Source: a virus
Length of the DNA stretch: 24,247 nucleotides
Virus record (IMG/VR): IMGVR_UViG_3300025705_000021
Coordinates: 1-24,247 of that record
Strand: one strand, 5' to 3'
Part shown: positions 14,590 through 20,491 of the stretch, in pieces
How the letters are laid out: each line of letters opens with the position of its first letter
Numbering within the stretch: the first letter of the stretch is position 1
Translations under genes and position numbers: made by a program
Notes under the pieces: model-generated
Databases searched by the model: none
What the model was told of the DNA's origin: nothing
Seen by the model: only the letters and a program-made list of their open reading frames with translations

Positions 14590-14844
14590 ATGGAAATAAT
14601 AACTATGGCACTAGCACTAATACTGTCTGTATTAGCCCTCATATACCTCGTAGTAACCTTTCTTCTGCCATTCTACGTCCGCAGGACTATGGTGGTAGCA
14701 GAAAAAATGGATACAAAATCCATGTTGCTCGACTCAAAGATAGCGGCAATTGAACAATTGCAAAAAGCACAGCTTGCCGCATTAAACTCCCTGATTGAAA
14801 TCCAATGGGAGATAAAAAACCAAACACCAAACACCAAACAGTAA
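14590..14844 (+). CDS. Small single-span membrane protein
   Basis: 84 residues: one long hydrophobic segment near the N-terminus (about residues 6-30, LALILSVLALIYLVVTFLL), then a basic YVRR stop-transfer and a helical tail (KIAAIEQLQKAQLAALNSL). A membrane-anchored coil of unknown role. A 12-codon open frame (14561-14599) runs from just after the previous stop codon into this start and could couple the two genes. Confidence 0.65.
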   Translation: MEIITMALALILSVLALIYLVVTFLLPFYVRRTMVVAEKMDTKSMLLDSKIAAIEQLQKAQLAALNSLIEIQWEIKNQTPNTKQ

Positions 14845-14856
14845 ACAATTAAAACT

Positions 14857-15945
14857 ATGAAAATTGCAAACATTAAGCAACTGGCGGACAAATCGCCAGT
14901 AGACGAAATAAGGGGAGTTGTCGAGAAGCAGTATCCTCCCGCCGACCCGACCGATAACGACAAGAGGTTCAGCCAGCACCGCCAATCCATCCTTATCAAC
15001 GATGGGTCTGGGGAAAAGCTGATGATCACCTTGATGAAGGAACAGATTCACATCCTTGACCCGTGCGAAGGTAACGAGATTGTCATCTCTTCAAGCGTTA
15101 ACGAAAAAGGCGACCCCCGAGGTCTGGTCTTCAACACTTGGCAACAGGCAGGGAAGCAATATCCTAACACTGTAGTGAAGGTTTACCCCGAGGCGACGAT
15201 GCGCGTCCTGCCTGCTGGTGGATCTACACAGCAAGCCCCACAACAGCAAGCCCCACAACAGCAAACGCAAGCTCAAGCTCCACAACAGCAAGCGCAAGCT
15301 CAAGCTCCACAACAGCAAGTCCAAGCGAACGGGGTGTCTCAGTTCGATGCCGAATTGTCACTAGCCGCTCGCGGATACACCAAATGCCTAGATGTGGCTG
15401 AAGCAATCATTAACGATCGACCTCTGCTTGCTGATGACGGAGAGTCGCTACGCGCAATTGCAACCAACCTGTGGATGAGTTCCAAACACAAGGTATCGAC
15501 CATTGCTCCAGAGTTGGTTGGATCAGTAGTCCCTTTTCCAGAGAAGGGTTCGGGATCAATTCCAATGGGGGCGACACAGCAACCCCAGCAACCGCAAGAG
15601 GCGAGCAAACCTAATCGAGCAAGCGTCAAGTCGCTAAACGACATGGTCTTAGTGGAGAAGGTTCTCGCGGGACACGCCGCCGACGACGATGGTAAACTGG
15701 ACGATAACGGCAAGGCTTTTCTTGTTTTGGTTGACGAAGAGGTCGAGGATCGTGAACTGTGGGAGGACGCCTACGATGAGCTTTGTTCTAACAACTTCCT
15801 AAACAATAAAAAAGAGGTGGATGTGGTTTTTGATCAAACAGCGAAATCAACTGGACAGAAATCTCCTCAAGTCGAGCGGTTCATTGTGTGCACTCCTTGT
15901 GCATGGCGCGAGGAAGTTATTGAAGAAATCGGTCGCAACCAATAG
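14857..15945 (+). CDS. OB-fold-like protein with Gln-rich linker (SSB-like)
   Basis: 362 residues in three parts. Residues 1-120 look like an OB fold (RQSILINDGSGEKLMITLM, IVISSSVNEKGDPRGLVF), as in single-strand DNA-binding proteins. Residues 123-158 are a Gln/Ala/Pro low-complexity linker built of repeated codons for APQQQ and QAQ. The C-terminal domain (160-362) includes an Asp-rich stretch (AADDDGKLDDNGK) and an alpha/beta end (FIVCTPCAWREEVIEEI). It probably protects or organises ssDNA in replication; the C-terminal function is unknown. The start follows aacaattaaaact. Confidence 0.65.
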   Translation: MKIANIKQLADKSPVDEIRGVVEKQYPPADPTDNDKRFSQHRQSILINDGSGEKLMITLMKEQIHILDPCEGNEIVISSSVNEKGDPRGLVFNTWQQAGKQYPNTVVKVYPEATMRVLPAGGSTQQAPQQQAPQQQTQAQAPQQQAQAQAPQQQVQANGVSQFDAELSLAARGYTKCLDVAEAIINDRPLLADDGESLRAIATNLWMSSKHKVSTIAPELVGSVVPFPEKGSGSIPMGATQQPQQPQEASKPNRASVKSLNDMVLVEKVLAGHAADDDGKLDDNGKAFLVLVDEEVEDRELWEDAYDELCSNNFLNNKKEVDVVFDQTAKSTGQKSPQVERFIVCTPCAWREEVIEEIGRNQ

Positions 15946-15950
15946 TAGTC

Positions 15951-16958
15951 ATGGAGCAAGAAAAAGATACACATTACGAGCTGGCAAACGCGCCAGAAAA
16001 CCTTCCCATCTCCTTCAACGGGGATGGGAAGCTGTTCCTCAGCCGACCCGATTCAGAGGGTGCACACATTGATATGTCCACGCCAAACTCCGTGAGCGGC
16101 ATGGGTGTAGTTTCAGTAATTTCTCGACCTCCGTGGGTGGGGGAGTTTTTCCAACGAATGGACAACTATGTAAAAGCAGCCGCACCATCGGTCTCCATCA
16201 CTGAGGATGGGTTGCTAATATTAGACGAATGCGCGACATCGGGTGACCTTAAAGCCACTTGTAGCCACCTAGCTTGGCTATACGAGTCCTCGATGCGTCA
16301 AAATAAAGAGATCTTAGTTTGGATAGGCGAAATCACTCTTGATTACATGGCTAGATCTGCACACGACCCTACGATCGAGGAGGCTATCGAGGAGTTGGGT
16401 TTTCTTGACCGAGAGAACGGCATGAAATGGAAGTTGAGCACCTTAGCTAAGTGGGTTATTGTAGCCCAGCGAATCCCGTCAGCGATACGCCAGCTACCCC
16501 TGCCCCAAACCTACTTATCCGAGGCGGCGATGTTTGCCCAACCAGAAGATCCCAACAAGAGGATCATGTTTAACAATATTCGTGACGCAATGCTCTTATC
16601 AGCCGCTGAGTCTCCACAGGACTGGAGTCGCAAGTCTTTTTCAGCGTGTATGAAAGAGTTGCAACATGAGTTCGGGGTCGAGTCCCACCGCAATGAGGGG
16701 GTCGCATCTCTACAGTCAAGACTGATTGCCCTGTATCGAGTCCAGCGCGAAGTTAACCTTGAACACACAACCTACGAAAAAATAGGCGTAGGGGAGAAGG
16801 AGGTAGCAGCTTGGATTTACAACATCGAGGCTGAGTTACAATACCGCAAGATAATGAATCCAGATCCAGTAGCTGAGATTCCAGTAGGTGACGGTCTCAC
16901 TTTGGCGGCAAGGGGACGGATTATTAAAAAATCAGAAGCAATAACTACCCATGAGTAA
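15951..16958 (+). CDS. Unknown protein preceding the DnaB helicase
   Basis: 335 residues, soluble, mostly alpha-helical (LDYMARSAHDPTIEEAIEEL, LAKWVIVAQRIPSAIRQL). Residues 70-135 show a helical segment with ECATSGDLKATCSHLAWL. No motif recognised. It starts 5 nt after the previous stop codon and overlaps the helicase start by 8 nt, so the two are probably translated together. A helicase-loader or primosome role is possible from position alone. Confidence 0.75.
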   Translation: MEQEKDTHYELANAPENLPISFNGDGKLFLSRPDSEGAHIDMSTPNSVSGMGVVSVISRPPWVGEFFQRMDNYVKAAAPSVSITEDGLLILDECATSGDLKATCSHLAWLYESSMRQNKEILVWIGEITLDYMARSAHDPTIEEAIEELGFLDRENGMKWKLSTLAKWVIVAQRIPSAIRQLPLPQTYLSEAAMFAQPEDPNKRIMFNNIRDAMLLSAAESPQDWSRKSFSACMKELQHEFGVESHRNEGVASLQSRLIALYRVQREVNLEHTTYEKIGVGEKEVAAWIYNIEAELQYRKIMNPDPVAEIPVGDGLTLAARGRIIKKSEAITTHE

Positions 16959-18270
16959 TACGGTAAATAACCTATACGACGTGCAGGCTGAGGAGTTATT
17001 CCTTCAGCACATGATTGCAAATCCAGCGTCAACCATCGATTTGAGCGATGTGCTTAACGTAACTATGAGTTCTGAAAGGGCAGAGCTTGGTCACGCACTT
17101 ATTATGATAGCAGGAAATCAAGACGCGTTTAGCGAGGAGTCTCTCCGCATACACGGATCGTCCGAAAAAACACAGATGCTATTTCAAAAGCTTAGTTCCC
17201 TTGGTTTACCGACAATTACACTTGCAACTCTTACCAAAAGACTCAGGGATGTGGCTGCACGCAGGGAGATTGCAACCAGATCTAAAGAGCTGTTCGCTAA
17301 GTCTACAGAGGGATCTTGTCCTGCTGAGGACATCATCGAGGTCGCAGAATTAATGTCATCCAAGGCTAGGGATATATCCAACGGTGACTCAACTGGAGGA
17401 GGATACCGATCCATGAGAGATATGGGTGAACTTAGTGACGACCTTTGCTGGCGGTTTGAAAACCCTAATAAAATCAAGGGTTTCTCATTCGGCTTCCCTA
17501 AGCTTGAGCGCATGTTGGACGGTTTGCAACCCTCCAAACTATACCTGCTGGGAGCAAGACCCTCAGCAGGCAAGACAGCGTTGGCAGGAAACATTGTCAC
17601 CAACTTAGCTGAACAAGGAATAGGGTCTGTGTTTTTCTCACTCGAGATGCCAGATGTAGAGCTACGCCAACGGCTTTTGGCGTCGGTCAGCGGAGTCAAC
17701 CCAAAGAAATCGCTGGTCTCGGGCATAACCAAAAACGACCTAATTTCCATGAGGTCTGGTCTTAATAAAATGAAGAACTGGAATGTCTTTATTGATGATA
17801 CTGACAGGATAAACATCGAGCTACTAAGAGCAATAGCTCGCAGGGCGGTTCATCGAGACAAGGTTAAGGTTATCATAGTGGACTATATCCAGCTCCTCAG
17901 AGGTGTTGATCCTAAATCTCGCAACTCCTCGGTAGAGGAAATATCTGAGGTCTCGGGCAAACTCAAAGCCCTAGCCAAGGAGTTAAAGGTGTCCATTATT
18001 GCTTTAGCCCAACTAAAACGGACGGGTAATTCTTTTCAGTCAACCCAGACCGAAATAGCAAGACCAACACTAGAGTCCCTTAAAGGATCTGGGTCACTGG
18101 AACAGGATGCCGATGCAGTTCTTTTACTACATCGAGACCCTGCAATCAACGCTTCTGAGGCTGACGCCTTGCTTGTAAAGAATAGGGCTGGCTCCACTGG
18201 AGAGGTTGGTCTTGATTTTCATGGCGACATCACCACCTTTAGAGAAACATTTAACCCCGCTAATATGTAA
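16951..18270 (+). CDS. dnaB: DnaB-like replicative helicase
   Basis: 439 residues, the normal size for a phage or bacterial DnaB. The N-terminal domain (YDVQAEELFLQHMIANP) is followed by the RecA-like motor: Walker A GARPSAGKT (about 198-206), SLEMP (H1a region), Walker B VIIVDYIQLL (about 307-316), LAQLKR (H3) and LEQDADAVLLLHRD (H4 region). It unwinds DNA at the phage fork with the primase at 11762. The start overlaps the upstream gene and the end overlaps the next gene (TAATG). The usual DnaB C-terminal signature is replaced by VKNRAGSTGEVGLDF, which fits the family. Confidence 0.93.
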   Translation: MSNTVNNLYDVQAEELFLQHMIANPASTIDLSDVLNVTMSSERAELGHALIMIAGNQDAFSEESLRIHGSSEKTQMLFQKLSSLGLPTITLATLTKRLRDVAARREIATRSKELFAKSTEGSCPAEDIIEVAELMSSKARDISNGDSTGGGYRSMRDMGELSDDLCWRFENPNKIKGFSFGFPKLERMLDGLQPSKLYLLGARPSAGKTALAGNIVTNLAEQGIGSVFFSLEMPDVELRQRLLASVSGVNPKKSLVSGITKNDLISMRSGLNKMKNWNVFIDDTDRINIELLRAIARRAVHRDKVKVIIVDYIQLLRGVDPKSRNSSVEEISEVSGKLKALAKELKVSIIALAQLKRTGNSFQSTQTEIARPTLESLKGSGSLEQDADAVLLLHRDPAINASEADALLVKNRAGSTGEVGLDFHGDITTFRETFNPANM

Positions 18271-18704
18271 TGAGCGAAACTGACAAAAAAAACTGGGTAA
18301 ACCCCCCGCGAAAACTGATCGAGACAGACCTTTCCTTGCAATTCTTAGTAGACAAAAGGAACGAGGCGATGAATGTTATACTCGACAGCAGAAAAACTAT
18401 AGAGGAATCAAACGCTGCAATAGCTGAAAGGATGGGGACAATCGACCCCTCATTGATTATCCCCCCGTCGGAAAACCTAACCCCACATCAAGACAAAGCA
18501 TTGCGGTGGATTTGCCGCTATTACGATACATATGGATACGCCCCCTCAAACGCTGAGTTGTGCAATGGAATTGAACTCCCTAGCCAAAACTCAGGTGTTG
18601 TTGTGATAAAAGCACTGGTGGCTAAAGGCTACCTCTCGAAAGAGCCTAACAAATGGCGAGGCATCACTCCAATGTTTGACTCGAAAAAAAACAAAATCCA
18701 ATAA
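18270..18704 (+). CDS. Protein with LexA-type DNA-binding domain
   Basis: 144 residues. The first 65 are a charged helical region of unknown role. Residues 70-134 (LTPHQDKALRWICRYYDTYGYAPSNAEL ... LVAKGYL ... KWRGITP; only part shown) match the winged-helix DNA-binding domain of LexA. There is no LexA peptidase domain, so it cannot be a self-cleaving repressor. It may compete for SOS boxes or regulate phage genes. The start overlaps the helicase stop codon. Confidence 0.75.
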   Translation: MSETDKKNWVNPPRKLIETDLSLQFLVDKRNEAMNVILDSRKTIEESNAAIAERMGTIDPSLIIPPSENLTPHQDKALRWICRYYDTYGYAPSNAELCNGIELPSQNSGVVVIKALVAKGYLSKEPNKWRGITPMFDSKKNKIQ

Positions 18705-18725
18705 TAAAACAAAACAATAAGAACA

Positions 18726-19169
18726 ATGAGTAATGAAACAGCCGTAACAATAGTTGCAGAAGCCCACACCAAACACTTCGATAGAATAGCAACCGCGCTT
18801 GAGTCAATTGCAAAAGCCCTTAATAGCAATAGTCCTCACGCAAGCATTAACGCTATAGAGCAGTTTGTGGAAAAAACCGTCGACCACCCCGAGCCATTAA
18901 CGCAGCAAGAGCAAGAACAGTTCAGCAAAGAGCTTAAGGATTACTCTATGCCTAAAAAAAACCAGCCAAAACTCGCGGTTGGTGACAGGATATACTCTTT
19001 ACACAACTCAAACGCCGATCCCCAATGGAGGGGTCAAAACGGCTACGTTGAGGAGGTTGATGAATCACGGGGGGAAGTGAGGGTAGTCCTAGACAAGGAT
19101 AACATACGAGCGATTTACCGCCTAGAAGACGTTGTTAAATCTGGATCAACCAATGCCAAAAAAACATAA
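18726..19169 (+). CDS. Unknown protein with KOW/SH3-like C-terminal domain
   Basis: 147 residues. The N-terminal ~70 form charged helices (HFDRIATALESIAKALN, EPLTQQEQEQFSKELKDY). The C-terminal part (VGDRIYSLHNS ... WRGQNGYVEEVDESRGEVRVVLD) has the glycine and hydrophobic spacing of a small beta-barrel such as KOW. It is likely an interaction module, function unknown. The start follows a long A/C leader (aaaacaaaacaataagaaca). It overlaps the next gene by 17 nt. Confidence 0.65.
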   Translation: MSNETAVTIVAEAHTKHFDRIATALESIAKALNSNSPHASINAIEQFVEKTVDHPEPLTQQEQEQFSKELKDYSMPKKNQPKLAVGDRIYSLHNSNADPQWRGQNGYVEEVDESRGEVRVVLDKDNIRAIYRLEDVVKSGSTNAKKT

Positions 19170-19563
19170 GTTCAATGAGAAACAGTTACGCGACTGTGGT
19201 TTTGCGGAAGGCTCTGATGGAGTCTGGCGCAAAGAAAGTGGCTCACCTAAAGATCCCCCAAGTGGGGGCGACCCTAAACCAAATAAGAAACGCGCATTAC
19301 AAAAGAATCCACAGGTGGCGCGACCTCCAATACAACGCTTTATTGCTCTCGTTACCATCAGAACAGTCCGACCCAGAGACTATGACGGACTCGGAGCCTC
19401 AGCAAAATACTATTTCGATGGACTGGTGCACCTCGGGATTATTGAAGATGATTCCCCAGAGCATCTTGAAATTGTCTACAATCCAGAGAAGTGTGGCAAG
19501 TATTCGGAGCAAGAAACAATAATTGAACTTTTTGAATGCCCTAGCTTGACAAATCCTCCATAA
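19153..19563 (+). CDS. RusA-like Holliday junction resolvase
   Basis: 136 residues from ATG 19153, chosen over the upstream frame start at 19132 because homologous small phage proteins begin MPxK and the overlap of 17 nt matches neighbouring pairs. The N-terminal KQLRDCGFAEGSDGVWRK is a small domain common in phage. The resolvase signature is RPRDYDGLGASAKYYFDGL (73-91) followed by GIIEDDSPE (95-103): D76/D78, K85, D89 and D99/D100 correspond to the RusA acidic metal-binding set, although the usual Asn of DxDN is Gly. It would resolve replication and recombination intermediates before packaging. It is the last gene of the early block. Confidence 0.75.
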   Translation: MPKKHKFNEKQLRDCGFAEGSDGVWRKESGSPKDPPSGGDPKPNKKRALQKNPQVARPPIQRFIALVTIRTVRPRDYDGLGASAKYYFDGLVHLGIIEDDSPEHLEIVYNPEKCGKYSEQETIIELFECPSLTNPP

Positions 19564-19574
19564 AGCTACAAAAT
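19546..19574 (+). promoter_or_regulatory. Candidate sigma70 promoter at the end of the early block
   Basis: TTGACA (19546-19551), a 17-nt spacer, CAAAAT (19569-19574). It overlaps the last codons of the resolvase gene and would start a transcript near 19581 that ends at the terminator about 80 nt later. Confidence 0.4.
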
Positions 19575-19580
19575 GCTTGC

Positions 19581-19665
19581 GTTGCCCCTTGGTTGGGGGC
19601 GGCTTTGTTTGTTGTTATACATGACGAAAACCCCACCCAGTGTAAAAGCTGAGTGGGGTTTTTTA
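19581..19665 (+). ncRNA. Candidate small RNA between convergent operons
   Basis: If the promoter at 19546 is used, the transcript is about 85 nt, with a GCCCC/GGGGC hairpin (near 19585-19601), a U-rich linker (tttgtttgttgttat), and the terminator hairpin. This is the layout of an intrinsic-terminator sRNA. No homology is recognised; it could also be just the tail of the early mRNA. Confidence 0.35.
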
Positions 19666-19666
19666 C
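19627..19666. terminator. Bidirectional terminator at the convergent junction
   Basis: AAAACCCCAC (19627-19636) pairs with GTGGGGTTTT (19653-19662), plus CAG/CTG inside after one mismatch. The T-run follows on the plus strand and the A-run gives a U-run on the minus strand, so the element can stop both the early and the late transcripts. Confidence 0.88.
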
Positions 19667-19675
19667 GCCTTGGTG

Positions 19676-19882
19676 TTACGATCTCTTCATGCTTGCCGAC
19701 TCCTTAACATGAATCTTAGCCAAAGTGGCTTCGTTGTATCCTAGCGCGGATAGCGATGGTAGCAGGAGTTCGTTTAGTATCGTAGAAGGGGATATCTCAT
19801 CTCCCGATATCTCAATTGTAACCTTTTTGGCTCGCCTTGTTTTAAGCTTTTTTAAATCTGTCTGTTGCAGGGTTATTTTCAT
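19676..19882 (-). CDS. Small protein of unknown function, end of late block
   Basis: 68 residues from the ATG at 19882 (leader AAATACACAAATT). The frame stays open to 19945, but that stretch would translate the tRNA-like sequence. The start is basic (KKLKTRRAKKVTIEI), followed by an alpha/beta stretch (GDEISPSTILNELLLPSLSALGY). No domain recognised. It is the last gene of the leftward operon, just before the two-way terminator. Confidence 0.6.
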   Translation of the reverse strand: MKITLQQTDLKKLKTRRAKKVTIEISGDEISPSTILNELLLPSLSALGYNEATLAKIHVKESASMKRS

Positions 19883-19894
19883 AATTTGTGTATT

Positions 19895-19970
19895 TGGTGG
19901 GTAACTGGGGCTTGAACCCAGACTAATACGCCTTGCTTTCAACAAAGGTTGGACATGAAAAAACCCACCC
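19895..19970 (-). tRNA. tRNA-like element, GAA (Phe) anticodon loop, degenerate
   Basis: Read on the minus strand, exactly 76 nt: GGGTGG could pair with TTACCC (two G-U pairs), a 17-nt stretch lacks a proper D arm (only GTT/AAC could pair), then anticodon arm CTTTG-TTGAAAG-CAAGG (19947-19931), a 9-nt variable region, T arm CTGGG-TTCAAGC-CCCAG (19921-19905), then ACCA. The T and anticodon arms are convincing; the missing D arm, short acceptor and long variable region argue against a working tRNA. It may be a tRNA remnant, an attachment site derived from a tRNA 3' half, or a tRNA-like RNA structure in the leader of the 19882 gene. Confidence 0.4.
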
Positions 19971-20038
19971 TGCTTGGCGTTTTACTTAGCGGCTCTTCGC
20001 CTTACCCTTTTGTTTTTATTACAGAAAGTTTCATGTGG

Positions 20039-20323
20039 TTAATAAATAGATCGGTTTCGATGAGAGGCTTTAGCTCCTGCCGATCTGTTTGTCGAGGAGG
20101 ATATAATGCGGGTTTTTTTGTTATCCAGATCCCCTTTAGTGTTACCAACGGTGTGATCAACGTCTTTACCGACTAACGCTGACTTGCCGTGAATTTTCTC
20201 AGCCTCTCGACGCGCACCGTTACGCGAAGCCCTGCGTTTTTTCTGCTCTGGCTTGCTATTATATTTGCGCTGATAAACGGATCTTTCTGATGCGTTCGGG
20301 TCTAGGTTTCCTTTCTTGGGCAT
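20039..20323 (-). CDS. Small basic HNH-like phage protein
   Basis: 94 residues from the ATG at 20323 (leader AATAAATAACAAGACC plus an A-run); a longer frame to 20353 is less likely. It is highly basic at the N-terminus (SKPEQKKRRASRNGARRE). Residues 54-80 (DVDHTVGNTKGDLDNKKTRIISSSTNR) follow the DVDH ... N ... STNR pattern of small phage HNH-like proteins. It is next to the terminase gene; HNH nucleases beside terminases assist packaging in some HK97-type phages, but this copy looks short and its activity is uncertain. Confidence 0.65.
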   Translation of the reverse strand: MPKKGNLDPNASERSVYQRKYNSKPEQKKRRASRNGARREAEKIHGKSALVGKDVDHTVGNTKGDLDNKKTRIISSSTNRSAGAKASHRNRSIY

Positions 20324-20345
20324 TTTTTTGGTCTTGTTATTTATT

Positions 20346-20389
20346 GATTGCAACTAGGATTGCAACTAGGATTGCAACTAGGATTGCAA
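20346..20389. repeat. 12-nt iterons, each carrying TTGCAA
   Basis: GATTGCAACTAG three times without a mismatch (20346-20381), then a partial fourth copy GATTGCAA (20382-20389). The array lies between the HNH-like gene start and a 23-bp AT-rich inverted repeat. Tandem sites spaced 12 nt suit cooperative protein binding, as at origins or operators. Confidence 0.9.
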
Positions 20390-20393
20390 TTTT

Positions 20394-20467
20394 TTAATTA
20401 TAATTCTCATTATTATTTGCTTTTAAGAAAAGCTCATAATAATGAGAATTATAATTAACTTTTTTTT
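20394..20467. repeat. Perfect 23-bp AT-rich inverted repeat with inner stem
   Basis: Arms 20394-20416 and 20436-20458 are exact reverse complements; between them GCTTTT-AAG-AAAAGC adds six more pairs. On the plus strand eight T residues follow (20460-20467), so it could act as a terminator for plus-strand transcripts. On the minus strand A-runs follow, so it is not a standard terminator for the terminase operon. It may be a cruciform, duplex-unwinding element or transcript stabiliser. Confidence 0.85.
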
Positions 20468-20491
20468 GAGTTCAAGAAAAAAATCAACCAT

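Noticed and set aside
16973-17032. Minus-strand and alternate-frame open frames across the replication genes
   Set aside because: They are shadows of well-supported plus-strand genes, with no motifs, leaders or operon logic of their own.
20346-20389. CRISPR array
   Set aside because: The 12-nt units are directly adjacent with no spacers.
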